Source: Campylobacterota bacterium (GTDB lineage Bacteria; Campylobacterota; Campylobacteria; Campylobacterales; Arcobacteraceae). Taken from it: DNA of 37,790 nt. A model generated the notes under the pieces. That model did no database searches. It saw nothing but the letters and a program-made list of their open reading frames with translations, and was not told the origin of the DNA. Position numbers and translations under genes: made by a program. Within the stretch, counting starts at the first letter, position 1. Each line of letters starts with the position of its first letter. Of this stretch, positions 7,761-16,466 are shown one piece after another. The DNA lies in the NCBI GenBank assembly GCA_003643835.1, contig QMKX01000014.1, forward strand, positions 1 to 37,790, given 5' to 3'.

Positions 7761-8252
7761 ACTTTAAAATTATATTGTTTTTATTTGTTTACAAAATACA
7801 TAAATTATAGGTTGAAAAAACGAATAGAGCCTTCTGATTAAACACCATTAAATATCGTGTGTTCTTGGTTTATCACAAATGCTACAATATCATACACAAG
7901 CAACTTAATATTCTTTGATAAAACAACTCTTTTTATTTCTCTGAATTACTATAAAACCCTTTGCTTGTAGGCTTTGTTTTATCTTTTTTGGATACAATGG
8001 AATATAAATATAACAAAGGTTTTAAATCACAGTAAACTATAGACGACAAAATATCATCTATAGTCAAACGATTGGCCCCGAATAAATTTGGGGTTCCGAG
8101 ATTGTTGCCAAATATTTAAGATTAACCAGTCCGTGGTTCCGATAGCTTCCAAATATTTCCACTTTTTGTGGTTAGATTTATTTAAAAATGCTACAATATC
8201 AAACAAAAAGAATTAAATCATCTCAAATCAGAAGGCACAATTTAAAAAAGGG
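7761..8252. other. Gene-free, repeat-bearing decayed DNA
   Basis: No intact gene on either strand. The stretch holds an 11-nt inverted pair GCCTTCTGATT (7829-7839) / AATCAGAAGGC (8226-8236) framing about 400 bp; a 16-nt direct repeat, AAATGCTACAATATCA, starting near 7877 and near 8187; a hairpin (arms 8036-8043 and 8057-8064); a palindromic GGAACC-family repeat at 8074-8100; and a tandem partial copy of its flank at 8135-8158. On the minus strand two short open stretches look protein-like (a tract containing KKWKYLEAIGTTDW, and one containing SSIVYCDLKPLLYLYS), but neither forms a full gene. This may be gene debris or an untranslated RNA. Confidence 0.5.
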
Positions 8253-8321
8253 GTTAAAAAAATTATAGTTGTTCTATTTGTTGTTTTATGTTCTTGCAGT
8301 ATTTCATATGCTGGTGATTAT

Positions 8322-8642
8322 ATGCTTACTATATATGACAAATCAACATATGAAAAATGTATAAACAAAAAATCTAATTATGATTCGGCTGATATAAAAA
8401 ATGTTAAAATTGCATTATATCAATATCTTACAGGACAAAAACATAACATAAAAATATTGGAAGCTGCTTTTACAAATGGACATGTTAACTTTTGTAGCCA
8501 AAAAATTAAAATGCAAATTAGCAAATATCTAAAAAGTCTTTCCAGAAATAAAAATATAGTTAAAAAGAAGCATTTAAGAGATTTTATAAATATTTGGAGC
8601 TATAAACCAAAGGCCTTTTGTAGATCTATAGTCTTTTCATAA
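8322..8642 (+). CDS. Small probable exported protein, start codon missing
   Basis: Unknown family. From the first ATG (8322) the frame encodes 106 residues beginning [13 protein letters not shown], but the same frame is open upstream to 8217 and reads VKKIIVVLFVVLCSCSIS-YAGDY, a typical signal peptide, with no ATG, GTG or TTG before it. AAAAGGGG sits just in front of the GTT (8253) where a start codon would be expected. The gene thus looks as if it has lost its start codon. At the 3' end its last 14 codons (from 8600) lie antisense to the end of hisA, so the original C terminus may be lost too. It is probably a decaying gene, but could be translated from 8322 without export. Confidence 0.4.
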   Translation: MLTIYDKSTYEKCINKKSNYDSADIKNVKIALYQYLTGQKHNIKILEAAFTNGHVNFCSQKIKMQISKYLKSLSRNKNIVKKKHLRDFINIWSYKPKAFCRSIVFS

Positions 8643-9304
8643 TAAGCCCTGCCTACTATCACTCCAGATATATTTGGGTTGCTTAAACATATCTGTATAT
8701 CTCGCATATCTTTGACGCCACCACTAGCGATTGTGTCTATGCCACTAGCTTTTGCTATATCTTGAGTGAATTTTTCATTTATACCGCACAACATACCGTC
8801 CTTTCCTATATCGGTGCATATGATAGCTTTCACACCGGCACGGGCAAATTTTTTAGCAAGTGTAGTCGCTTTCATAGACGATACTTCTGCCCACCCTTGC
8901 ACTGCTACAGCTCCATCTTTGGCATCTATGCCCACAACTATGGGATATTTAGCGGCCATATCTTTGACAAATAAAGGGTTTTTAAAGGCAACTGAACCCA
9001 ATATCACACGACTAACTCCTATATCCATATAGGCTTGTATCGTCTTTTCATCTCGTATGCCTCCGCCTACTTGGACATTGAGTTTAGTCTTTTTGAGTAT
9101 CTTTTTGACAGTATCTATATTTTGAGGTTTCCCAGCAAATGCTCCATCTAAATCCACGATATGTAGCCACACTGCACCCATAGCTTCAAATTTTTTGCAT
9201 AACTCTTCTGGGCGGTGGCTGTATATGGTAGCTGTATTCATATCGCCTTTAGATAATCGCACTGCCTTGCCGTCTTTTAAATCGATAGCTGGGTATATTG
9301 TCAT
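8600..9304 (-). CDS. hisA: ProFAR isomerase (phosphoribosylformimino-5-aminoimidazole carboxamide ribotide isomerase)
   Basis: Fourth step of histidine synthesis, an Amadori rearrangement catalysed by a (beta-alpha)8 barrel. The 234-residue product carries the catalytic Asp8 ([13 protein letters not shown]), Asp127 (VVGIDAKDG) and Thr164 ([11 protein letters not shown]) and phosphate-binding loops GGGIRD (80-85) and ASGGV. I chose the ATG at 9304 because AGGAC precedes it and [10 protein letters not shown] matches the family start; an ATG at 9325 would add seven non-conserved residues. The gene stands alone, with a likely extended -10 TTTTGATACAAT upstream. Its 3' end overlaps the opposing small gene by 43 nt. 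Confidence 0.95.
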   Translation of the reverse strand: MTIYPAIDLKDGKAVRLSKGDMNTATIYSHRPEELCKKFEAMGAVWLHIVDLDGAFAGKPQNIDTVKKILKKTKLNVQVGGGIRDEKTIQAYMDIGVSRVILGSVAFKNPLFVKDMAAKYPIVVGIDAKDGAVAVQGWAEVSSMKATTLAKKFARAGVKAIICTDIGKDGMLCGINEKFTQDIAKASGIDTIASGGVKDMRDIQICLSNPNISGVIVGRAYYEKTIDLQKAFGL

Positions 9305-9423
9305 ATTTTTGTCCTTTTTTAGCATTGTATCAAAATTGTTTTAAAAAGATAGATAGAGGTTTTTAGAGGTTGCCTTAAGTTTTGTTTAAGAATATTTTGA
9401 TATAGTTTTAAAAAGGAGAATAT
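9305..9423. promoter_or_regulatory. Divergent promoter region of hisA and the first PEBP gene
   Basis: For hisA (minus strand) a TACAAT -10 with upstream TTTTGA lies at 9324-9329. For the PEBP gene (plus strand) TTTTGA precedes TATAGT at 9401-9406, followed by AAAAGGAG as ribosome binding site. Between them is a short inverted repeat CTTAA-...-TTAAG (9374-9390) that could be an operator. All are consensus-based readings. Confidence 0.45.
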
Positions 9424-9926
9424 ATGAAAAATATATTAGTGGGGTTACCAATTTCCCTATAACCTCCACAAGTTATGCAGATGGCGGTGTGATACCGTTG
9501 CGATTTGCTTGTGTGGTGCCAGATGGAGGAACTAATGTATCACCACAATATAACTGGAGCGATGTTCCTGGTGGCACAACTTATCTTGCTATTGTTATGG
9601 ACGATGAAGTTGCTCCTTGTGGCACAGGCACAGGTGCTTGTAAGCACTGGGCTTTATACAATATACCTGTCGCTACTACATCAGTAGCGGAAGATTTAGA
9701 CATAAGCACAATAGCAGGAACCACAGAGGGTGAAAATTATGATGGATTAAATGACTATGCTGGACCATGTCCTCCAGACACACATACTTATAAAACTACT
9801 ATATATGCTACGGATACAATGGTTTTGATACCTCCTGGAGAAGCTCACAATAGAGCCAGCTTTGAAGCAGCCTATAAAGCAGATATTATAGGCAAAGCTA
9901 CATACACAGGCACTTACACGCCATAG
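9424..9926 (+). pseudogene. PEBP (YbhB/YbcL-like) gene with deleted signal-peptide region
   Basis: A well-placed AAAAGGAG and ATG (9424) open MKNILV, as in the intact paralogue's MKNIFIV at 10268, but this frame stops after 12 codons. The phosphatidylethanolamine-binding domain is in another frame, readable from FPITSTSYADGGVIP (about 9453) to 9926. It keeps NVSPQYNWSDVP, the ligand-pocket MDDEVAP, CKHWALYNIP and YAGPCPP...HTYKTTIYA motifs and is about 40-50% identical to the next PEBP copy by eye. The simplest reading is an out-of-frame deletion between MKNILV and the mature domain that removed the signal peptide. The first usable in-frame start is GTG at 9489, with no ribosome binding site; a cytoplasmic product of 145 residues from there cannot be excluded. 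Confidence 0.65.
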
Positions 9927-10190
9927 ATAGTTTGCTATTTTAAAAGCCCCACATATTAGCTTTGGGGCAAAATATGTTCTATACTCGGAACCGCGAACTT
10001 GTTCGGGGCAAAATATGAAACAAACAACAAAATAGAATACGATAGCCCATATCGTCCCTCGTCGCTCCTGCCTCGCAACTCATCCCGGAACCCCGTAACT
10101 TGTTCAGGGTCAAAGTTTCAACTTTTTTTAACTCAAGAGTGCCTCTAAAAATCCAACATAAAAAGAATTTTTAAGGTTCGTTAAAGAAAA
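9927..10190. repeat. Intergenic palindromic repeat cluster
   Basis: Between the two PEBP genes are a hairpin GCCCCA/TGGGGC (9946-9968); a GGAACC-family palindrome at 9985-10010 (core CCGCGAACTTGTTCGGGG), identical over 21 nt to 153-173; a block at 10047-10074 that is the inverse complement of 111-138 with one mismatch; and a diverged GGAACC-family copy at 10084-10109. No coding potential is seen. The order A, inverted B, A' suggests a small composite non-autonomous element or recombination hot spot. Confidence 0.65.
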
Positions 10191-10215
10191 CTATGTTATA
10201 ATTTCAAACAAGAGA
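10191..10215 (+). promoter_or_regulatory. Extended -10 promoter of the second PEBP gene
   Basis: TATGTTATAAT (hexamer TATAAT 10197-10202) forms an extended -10 element (TnTGnTATAAT). It is followed by a short leader with GAGAGG as ribosome binding site for the ATG at 10223. No good -35 box is present, as is common in Campylobacterota. Confidence 0.55.
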
Positions 10216-10222
10216 GGTTTGT

Positions 10223-10819
10223 ATGAAAACAAGAAAATCATCTTTTTTCATAGAAAAAAATGTTTCTATGAAAAATATATTTATCGTTGTTTTGTTTAGT
10301 TTAGTATTTGTGTCGTGTGGTATGGATATAAACGATGACGATGATGGTGTATTTACTATCACATCAGCGAGCTACAGTAGCGATGGCATCATACCAGAGA
10401 AGTATAGTTGCGATGGAGCAAATATATCACCACACTACAGATGGAGCAGTGCTCCAACTAGCACAGATAGTTTTGTGCTTATTTTAGATGACGAATCAAC
10501 TCCTGGTTGTAGCACAGGCACATCTGCTTGTAGGCACTGGGCTTTATACAATATACCATCAAACATAAACAGCATAAAAGAGGACTTCGACCCAAACACT
10601 ATATCTGGTGTAGCTATCGGTGATAACTACAAAAACAAAGCTATTTATGCAGGACCATGCCCACCTACAACAGACCAACATATATACAAAACCACTATAT
10701 ATGCTTTGGACACAACTACAACTATAGCTTCCGGCACAGCACATACTAGAGCGAGCTTTGAAGCAGCTTTTAGCTCAAATATCTTAAGCAAAGCTACCTA
10801 TCAAGGCAGATACAAATAA
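10223..10819 (+). CDS. PEBP/YbhB-like lipoprotein
   Basis: Phosphatidylethanolamine-binding-protein family (Raf kinase inhibitor-like, YbhB/YbcL), 198 residues. The signal sequence (about 16-31) ends FVS-Cys32, a near-consensus lipobox, so it is probably a lipid-anchored periplasmic protein; an acidic DDDD linker follows. The PEBP fold shows NISPHYRWSSAP, LILDDESTPGC in place of the usual DPD-P ligand loop, CRHWALYNIP and YAGPCPP...HIYKTTIYALD. Paired cysteines in the pocket loop (PGCSTGTSACRHW) may form a disulfide. I kept the ATG at 10223 because GAGAGG precedes it; ATG 10268 would give a shorter signal peptide without a clear binding site. It is a paralogue of the broken copy upstream. The ligand in bacteria is generally unknown. 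Confidence 0.9.
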   Translation: MKTRKSSFFIEKNVSMKNIFIVVLFSLVFVSCGMDINDDDDGVFTITSASYSSDGIIPEKYSCDGANISPHYRWSSAPTSTDSFVLILDDESTPGCSTGTSACRHWALYNIPSNINSIKEDFDPNTISGVAIGDNYKNKAIYAGPCPPTTDQHIYKTTIYALDTTTTIASGTAHTRASFEAAFSSNILSKATYQGRYK

Positions 10820-10859
10820 AAGTGTCGTTTGCTTTAGGTCACCTTTAGTTAATTTTATT

Positions 10860-10895
10860 TTAATATGATATAATCATATACAAAATTCAAAGGAC
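10860..10895 (+). promoter_or_regulatory. Extended -10 promoter of the lemA-htpX-recA operon
   Basis: TATGATATAAT (hexamer 10869-10874), preceded by T-rich tracts, forms an extended -10 element; AGGA near 10891 is the ribosome binding site for lemA at 10901. This would drive the long plus-strand gene row that includes recA, eno, mraY and murD. Confidence 0.6.
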
Positions 10896-10900
10896 AATTT

Positions 10901-11491
10901 ATGGAGATATTATTAGGCTTGATAGTCGCAACTGTTTTAGTGATAGTAGTTTGGTACAACAAACTAATAGGTTTAAAAGAAGCGGTATTTACCGATGAGA
11001 AAGGTATAGGCATACAGCTCGATGAGCGAAACAAACTGTATGATAGTCTTATCAATACGGTCAAAAAATACATGGACCACGAGAAAGGCACTTTTGCCGA
11101 TATAGTTCGCTTGAGAACACAAGCAAACCAGACAACTGGAGTAGCTACAAACAAGCAAGCTCAAGCAGCTCAAGAGGAGTTGTCGCAAATAGTAAGTAGT
11201 GGTGCTTTGTCAAGTGGCATAAACATAGCCGTAGAAGCGTATCCTGATTTAAAATCAGCTACAAATATGCTTCAACTTCAAGAATCTATAGAAAATATAG
11301 AAAGAAAATTGGCAAACAGCAAAAAAGCCTTCAATATGAGCATAGAGGATTATAACACAACTTCACAAGGCATACCTGGTGTGTTTGTGGTAGGTATATT
11401 CAAAAAGCAGTTGAAGTTTGATTTTGTGCGATGGGAATTGAGCAAAGAAAAAATAGAAAAAGCAGAAGAGAGAGTTGTCTCTTTTGATTGA
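10901..11491 (+). CDS. lemA: LemA family protein
   Basis: A 196-residue protein with a short N-terminus, one membrane helix (about 3-18) and a helical-bundle domain with the LemA signature: YNKLIGLKEAV, QLDERNKLYDSLI, then long helices with QEELSQIV, AYPDLKSATNMLQLQ and the SIENIERKLANSKKAFN stretch, ending in YNTTSQGIPGVFVVGIF. The physiological role of LemA proteins is not firmly known. It sits 7 nt before the HtpX-like protease gene; LemA-M48 protease pairs are recurrent in bacteria, so a functional link in membrane protein quality control is plausible but inferred. Confidence 0.92.
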   Translation: MEILLGLIVATVLVIVVWYNKLIGLKEAVFTDEKGIGIQLDERNKLYDSLINTVKKYMDHEKGTFADIVRLRTQANQTTGVATNKQAQAAQEELSQIVSSGALSSGINIAVEAYPDLKSATNMLQLQESIENIERKLANSKKAFNMSIEDYNTTSQGIPGVFVVGIFKKQLKFDFVRWELSKEKIEKAEERVVSFD

Positions 11492-11498
11492 TTAAGAT

Positions 11499-12470
11499 AT
11501 GAACTATAGGAAAATAAAAGAGCAAAACTATAGAAAAACAAATATCGTGTTGGTTTTTTATGTGGTGTTATTTTTGCTCATAGGGCTTTTGGGTGAGACT
11601 ATATATATAAATTTGATGATACCTGCCGAATATGGTTTGACAGATGCTATGTTTTTCACTTATGAAGCGATATTAACAGGAGTTCATTTTCCTATATTTA
11701 CAGTAAGTATGGCCAGTATCGCTGTGGTTATCATATTTATCACTATAAAATTTGGCAATAAAATTATGTTAAGCGGAAATCAATACATAAAATTAAACGA
11801 CAAAGAAGGACGGACATCTCAAGAGCAGATGGTTTTAAATATAACCGAAGAGCTAAAAATATCTTCACGGATAAGATTTATGCCCGATGTTTATATTATA
11901 GACGAACCATATATGAATGCTTTTGCTTCTGGGTGGAGTGAGGGTAACTCTATGGTGGCTATAACTCGTGGGCTTTTGGACAAGCTCACCCGTGCTGAAG
12001 TAGAAGCTGTGATGGCTCACGAGATGGGTCATATCAAAAATGCCGATGTGAGATTGACTTTGGTTGTAGGAGTGCTGACAAATGTCATGGTATATGCAGT
12101 TGATTGGATATATTATGGTATGATTGGACGCGGTGGTGGCAACTCCAAAGCTATGCAACAAGCAAAAATAGTCATACTTGTATTAAAGATATTTTTGCCA
12201 ATTTTGACAATAGTTTTACAGCTTTATATATCGAGAAAACGAGAGTTCTTGGCCGATGCGGCTTCTGTGGAGTTTACAGGCAATCAAGACGCCATGGTAT
12301 CAGCTTTGCAAAAAATAAGCGGTGATTATAAAAAAAACAATTATGACTTAGATGAAGCAGAAAACCAAACCAGAAAGTTTGCGAACTTTTTTGATGCTGG
12401 AAGTTGGTTTTCAACTCATCCAAAAGTAGAAAAACGAATAGAAAACTTGACAGGAGCGAAAAAACGATGA
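11499..12470 (+). CDS. htpX: HtpX-like M48 family membrane metalloprotease
   Basis: Zinc-dependent inner-membrane peptidase, 323 residues. Four hydrophobic segments are seen at about 15-37, 63-84, 187-208 and 223-245. The catalytic HExxH is HEMGH (174-178), and the third zinc ligand is in [13 protein letters not shown] (Glu249). A canonical NAFASG-like segment (MNAFASGW, 139-146) and [13 protein letters not shown] at the C terminus match HtpX/M48B. In known relatives the role is degradation of damaged membrane proteins. The gene follows lemA closely and its TGA overlaps the recA ATG by 4 nt (ATGA), tying it translationally to recA. HtpX is the closest family name; strict orthology to E. coli HtpX is not proven. 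Confidence 0.88.
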   Translation: MNYRKIKEQNYRKTNIVLVFYVVLFLLIGLLGETIYINLMIPAEYGLTDAMFFTYEAILTGVHFPIFTVSMASIAVVIIFITIKFGNKIMLSGNQYIKLNDKEGRTSQEQMVLNITEELKISSRIRFMPDVYIIDEPYMNAFASGWSEGNSMVAITRGLLDKLTRAEVEAVMAHEMGHIKNADVRLTLVVGVLTNVMVYAVDWIYYGMIGRGGGNSKAMQQAKIVILVLKIFLPILTIVLQLYISRKREFLADAASVEFTGNQDAMVSALQKISGDYKKNNYDLDEAENQTRKFANFFDAGSWFSTHPKVEKRIENLTGAKKR

Positions 12471-13483
12471 CAAATGAACAACAAAATGCTTTAAATTTAG
12501 CGATAAAACAGATGGACAAAGCCTTTGGCAAGGGCGCTTTAGTTAGGCTTGGCGACAAAGAGGTAGAGGATATTGAAGCTATCAGCACAGGCTCACTTGG
12601 ACTTGACTTAGCTTTGGGTATAGGAGGTATACCAAAAGGACGAGTTGTAGAGATATATGGGCCAGAAAGTAGTGGCAAGACAACATTGAGTTTGCATGCC
12701 ATTGCCCAATGCCAAAAAGCTGGTGGAGTTTGCACTTTCATCGATGCCGAACATGCGCTTGATGTAGGCTATGCCAAAGATATAGGAGTAGATACAGACA
12801 ATTTACTTGTATCTCAACCTGACTATGGTGAGCAGGCTTTAGATATACTAGAGACCGTCATACGAAGTGGTGCAGTTGACTTGGTAGTGGTAGATAGCGT
12901 AGCAGCTCTCACACCAAAGGTAGAGATAGATGGCGATATGGACGATATGCAAGTAGGCTTACAAGCGAGACTTATGAGTAAAGCTATGCGAAAAATCACT
13001 AGCGTCCTACACAAGATGAATACAACAGTGATATTTATAAACCAAATTCGTATGAAGATAGGCATGACAGGATATGGCTCTCCAGAGACTACCACAGGAG
13101 GCAATGCTTTGAAATTTTATAGCTCGGTGCGACTTGATATACGACGAATAGCATCGCTTAAAGTAGCCGAAGAGATTATAGGCAATAGAACCAAAGTCAA
13201 GGTTGTCAAAAATAAAGTAGCACCACCTTTTAAGATAGTGGAGTTTGATATAATTTTTGGTGAGGGTATATCAAAGTTAGGTGAGATTGTTGATTATGGT
13301 GTGAAGATGGATATCATAGACAAAGCTGGAGCTTGGTTTAGCTACAATGACAAGAAAATAGGTCAAGGTAAAGAAAAAGCTAAACAATTTTTGAAAGAAA
13401 ACGAAGATATATGCAAAGAGATAGAGGAGAAAATACTTCTGTCTATGGGTGTGAAACAAGGAGCAAAAGATGGTGCTGATTGA
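12467..13483 (+). CDS. recA: Recombinase RecA
   Basis: ATP-dependent strand-exchange protein and LexA-type coprotease of homologous recombination. The 338-residue chain shows Walker A GPESSGKT (65-72), Walker [11 protein letters not shown], loop L1/L2 regions and the [20 protein letters not shown]-type MAW region, with [10 protein letters not shown]-like acidic C-terminal helices. The ATG at 12467 is chosen because AGGAG lies upstream at 12452 and the sequence [10 protein letters not shown] fits the family; a more upstream in-frame ATG would lie inside htpX. It overlaps htpX by 4 nt and the following eno gene by 14 nt. No SOS-type box is recognisable, as expected in Campylobacterota, which lack classical LexA. 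Confidence 0.97.
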   Translation: MTNEQQNALNLAIKQMDKAFGKGALVRLGDKEVEDIEAISTGSLGLDLALGIGGIPKGRVVEIYGPESSGKTTLSLHAIAQCQKAGGVCTFIDAEHALDVGYAKDIGVDTDNLLVSQPDYGEQALDILETVIRSGAVDLVVVDSVAALTPKVEIDGDMDDMQVGLQARLMSKAMRKITSVLHKMNTTVIFINQIRMKIGMTGYGSPETTTGGNALKFYSSVRLDIRRIASLKVAEEIIGNRTKVKVVKNKVAPPFKIVEFDIIFGEGISKLGEIVDYGVKMDIIDKAGAWFSYNDKKIGQGKEKAKQFLKENEDICKEIEEKILLSMGVKQGAKDGAD

Positions 13484-14747
13484 TGATATATATGCTATAG
13501 AGGTGATGGATAGCCGTGGCAACCCAACCGTGCAAGCTACAGTCGTGCTAAGCGATGGAGCGCAAGGCACAGCTATATGCCCAAGTGGTGCGAGCACAGG
13601 CAAAAAAGAAGCGATAGAACTACGAGATAACGAAGACAGATACAACGGCAAAGGAGTTTTACAAGCAGTAGACAACATAAACAACATCATAGCACCGCTT
13701 CTTGATGGGCACAATCCATTTAACCAAAGCTATATAGATGAGATCATACGACAAGAGGATGGTAGCGAAAACTACAAAAACTTAGGAGCAAATGCCTCGC
13801 TCACTGTATCTATGGCAGTAGCACGAGCAGGTGCAAATAGTTTGGGAATTCCTTTGTATCGATATTTAGGTGGTGCAAATGCTTTAACTTTACCTGTTGG
13901 TATGTTCAATATCATAAATGGTGGAGAACATGCGAACAATAGTGTTGATTTTCAAGAGTATATGATAATTCCTACAAATTTTGAAAACTTCAAAGAAGCT
14001 TTGAGAGCAGTTAGTGAGATTTATAATGAACTAAAAAAGATTATAGATAGTATGAACTTGACTACAGCAGTAGGCGATGAAGGCGGCTTTGCTCCAAACT
14101 TAAACTCAAATGAAGAACCGCTACAACTCATAACCAAAGCTGTAGAAAATACCAAATACACGATAGGTGTCGATATCAAATTGGCACTTGATGTAGCTTC
14201 ATCTGAACTGGTAAACGAAGATGGCAAATATCACTTAAAATCAGAAAATAAAAAACTCAACAGCAAAGAGCTTGTGGATTATTATAAACTCTTATGCGAC
14301 AAATACCCTATAGTCTCTATAGAAGATGGTTTGAGTGAATATGATTGGGATGGGTGGGCTTATATGACCAAGGTGCTTGGTGATAAAATTCAGCTCGTAG
14401 GCGATGACCTGTTTGTGACAAATAAAAATATTCTCCAAGAAGGTATAAACAAAAACATAGCAAATAGCATCTTAATCAAACCAAACCAGATAGGAGATGT
14501 ATCGCAAACCATGGCAACGGTAAGATTGGCACAAAGAAATGGATACACTTGTGTTATGAGCCATAGAAGTGGTGAAAGCGAAGATACATTTATAGCTGAC
14601 TTTGCAGTTGCTTTAAACTGTGGACAAATAAAAACAGGTAGCACCTCAAGAAGCGATAGAGTAGCAAAATACAATAGACTTTTAAATATAGAACGAGAGC
14701 TAGGTGGTCTTGGCGAATATCTAAAAGATAGTATATTTGAAAAATAG
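13470..14747 (+). CDS. eno: Enolase (phosphopyruvate hydratase)
   Basis: Interconverts 2-phosphoglycerate and phosphoenolpyruvate. The 425-residue sequence has all family landmarks: [13 protein letters not shown] near the N terminus, the [16 protein letters not shown] loop, [12 protein letters not shown], metal ligands in [22 protein letters not shown] and VGDDLFVTN, catalytic Lys in [10 protein letters not shown], and [17 protein letters not shown]. It starts inside the last codons of recA (14-nt overlap), the recA-eno pairing characteristic of Campylobacterota, and is followed 12 nt later by the FtsB-like gene. Confidence 0.97.
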   Translation: MVLIDDIYAIEVMDSRGNPTVQATVVLSDGAQGTAICPSGASTGKKEAIELRDNEDRYNGKGVLQAVDNINNIIAPLLDGHNPFNQSYIDEIIRQEDGSENYKNLGANASLTVSMAVARAGANSLGIPLYRYLGGANALTLPVGMFNIINGGEHANNSVDFQEYMIIPTNFENFKEALRAVSEIYNELKKIIDSMNLTTAVGDEGGFAPNLNSNEEPLQLITKAVENTKYTIGVDIKLALDVASSELVNEDGKYHLKSENKKLNSKELVDYYKLLCDKYPIVSIEDGLSEYDWDGWAYMTKVLGDKIQLVGDDLFVTNKNILQEGINKNIANSILIKPNQIGDVSQTMATVRLAQRNGYTCVMSHRSGESEDTFIADFAVALNCGQIKTGSTSRSDRVAKYNRLLNIERELGGLGEYLKDSIFEK

Positions 14748-14759
14748 TTCTATTTTATT

Positions 14760-14957
14760 ATGATTAGGTTGTCGTTAGGCTTTCTTGTATTAGTGTATTT
14801 TGTATATCTGGGGTTCTTCAGCAAAAATTCTTGGATAATACATCATAACTTAACTTCAAAACAAAAAATATTATCAAAAGAGATATATGATATACGAGAC
14901 AAAAATGCAAAACTACAAAAAGAGTATCTTGAGCTTAAAAACTTGGAGCCACAATGA
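14760..14957 (+). CDS. Small FtsB/DivIC-like septum formation initiator protein
   Basis: Sixty-five residues: one N-terminal membrane helix (about 4-20) followed by a coiled-coil segment (LTSKQKILSKEIYDIRDKNAKLQKEYLELK). This is the FtsB/DivIC architecture, bitopic proteins that join the FtsQ-FtsL subcomplex of the divisome. The position right after eno and before an AMIN-domain gene is conserved in Campylobacterota. It overlaps the next gene by ATGA. The ribosome binding site is weak, so translation may depend on coupling from eno. Such short proteins are hard to assign from sequence alone. Confidence 0.7.
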   Translation: MIRLSLGFLVLVYFVYLGFFSKNSWIIHHNLTSKQKILSKEIYDIRDKNAKLQKEYLELKNLEPQ

Positions 14958-15394
14958 TTTTTAAAATAGTTCTTATTTTGATTTTATCAATAACAGCAAA
15001 CAGCAGATTAAATCCATTTGAACCTACTGATTTATTTGACGATATCAAAATAGAAGATGATATCGTATCAGCTGATTTAAAACAAAATGACACCATAAAC
15101 ATAAACAAATATATCAAAGTATCTATATTTGAAAATAAACTTACAATAGATACAAACAAATACAAACTAAAAAAATCAATAATATTTGAGGATATTGGCA
15201 AGATTATGATAGACTTCAAAGCAAAAGTGCGATTTAAATCCAAAACAGTGTCGGTATCGCACAAAAGTATTGACAAAATATCTGTTGGCTCACACTATGA
15301 AGAAAATCTTTTTCGTGTGGTTATTAGGATGAACAAAAATACAAAAAAATACAAGATAATCAAGAGCAAAAACTTGACTACGATTAGATTTTAA
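14954..15394 (+). CDS. AMIN-domain envelope protein
   Basis: A 146-residue exported protein: signal peptide (about 1-16, IFKIVLILILSITA), then NPFEPTD, the proline-rich start typical of Campylobacterota AMIN proteins, and a C-terminal AMIN-like domain (about 70-146; KIMIDFKAK..., SVSHKSIDKISVGSH, FRVVIRMNK, repeated beta strands). AMIN domains bind peptidoglycan or septal sites in other proteins such as AmiC. The neighbours (FtsB-like, mraY, murD) support a role in cell-wall growth or division. No enzymatic domain is present. Confidence 0.75.
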   Translation: MIFKIVLILILSITANSRLNPFEPTDLFDDIKIEDDIVSADLKQNDTININKYIKVSIFENKLTIDTNKYKLKKSIIFEDIGKIMIDFKAKVRFKSKTVSVSHKSIDKISVGSHYEENLFRVVIRMNKNTKKYKIIKSKNLTTIRF

Positions 15395-15404
15395 GGAGAT
15401 ATAA

Positions 15405-16466
15405 GTGCTTTATCTTTTATATACATATTTTGATATCAACATATTTCAATACATCACAGTTCGTGCTGGTATTGGGTTTATGGTATCATTTATTTTGACA
15501 TATTTTTTGCTGGGTCGTTTTATATTTTGGGCAAAAAAGAAAAACCAAAGTCAGCCTATATTGTCGTTTGCTCCTAAATCGCATGCTTTAAAAAACGGCA
15601 CTCCTACTATGGGTGGAGCTGTGTTTATATTGTCTACCATACTGACGATATTATTGACAACAAAATTGCACAACATATATGTGTGGGGTGCTATAATTGT
15701 GTTGTGTTTGTTTACTCTTATTGGTATAAAAGACGATATATTAAAAATAAGACACAAAAAAAATCAAGCTGGACTTTCTGCTTCACAAAAATTTTTATCT
15801 CAAATTGTAGTTGCTCTTATCGCTGCTGGCATACTTTTTGTAGCTGGTTTTGAGACTACTTTTTATGTGCCATTTGTCAAAGAACCTATATTTGATATGG
15901 GTTTATTTTCTATAATTTTTTGGGTTGTTGTGATAGTCGCTGCCTCAAATGCTGTAAACTTGACAGATGGATTAGATGGATTAGCAACCGCTCCATCTAT
16001 CATAGGTTTATTTTCGCTTAGCCTTATAGCATACATAACAGGTCATGCGGTTATCAGCGAATACCTCCTTATGCCAAATATCAAACTAAGTGGTGAGCTT
16101 TTTATTGTTGGTATGTGTTTAGTTGGCTCACTTATTGCATTTTTGTGGTTCAATTCTCACCCGGCTCAAGTTTTCATGGGCGATAGCGGTAGCTTGTCTA
16201 TTGGTGCCTTTATGGGTTATATCGCAATCGTAGGTAAAAGTGAGATACTATTGCTGCTTATTGGGTTTATATTTGTATTTGAAACAGTATCGGTGATACT
16301 CCAAGTAGGTAGCTTCAAACTTAGAAAAAAGCGCATATTTAAGATGGCCCCTATTCATCATCATTTTGAACAAAAAGGTTGGCACGAAAACAAAATCATA
16401 GTGCGATTTTGGATAATATCTTTTATGAGTAATATTTTAGCCCTCATTAGTCTCAAAATACGATAA
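15405..16466 (+). CDS. mraY: Phospho-N-acetylmuramoyl-pentapeptide transferase
   Basis: Inner-membrane enzyme that transfers phospho-MurNAc-pentapeptide from UDP to undecaprenyl phosphate, forming lipid I. It has 353 residues and about ten membrane helices. Signature motifs are PTMGG, GIKDD followed by the basic KIRHKKNQAGLSASQKF loop, NAVNLTDGLDGLA and the metal-binding NSHPAQVFMGDSGSL; the C-terminal FKMAPIHHHFE histidine loop is intact. The start is GTG with a strong AAGGAG 8 nt upstream. It overlaps murD by one base (TAATG). Confidence 0.96.
   Translation: MLYLLYTYFDINIFQYITVRAGIGFMVSFILTYFLLGRFIFWAKKKNQSQPILSFAPKSHALKNGTPTMGGAVFILSTILTILLTTKLHNIYVWGAIIVLCLFTLIGIKDDILKIRHKKNQAGLSASQKFLSQIVVALIAAGILFVAGFETTFYVPFVKEPIFDMGLFSIIFWVVVIVAASNAVNLTDGLDGLATAPSIIGLFSLSLIAYITGHAVISEYLLMPNIKLSGELFIVGMCLVGSLIAFLWFNSHPAQVFMGDSGSLSIGAFMGYIAIVGKSEILLLLIGFIFVFETVSVILQVGSFKLRKKRIFKMAPIHHHFEQKGWHENKIIVRFWIISFMSNILALISLKIR

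Noticed and set aside
12404-12466. N-terminal extension of RecA by 21 codons
   Set aside because: It lies within htpX in another frame and has no conserved residues; AGGAG precedes the ATG at 12467.
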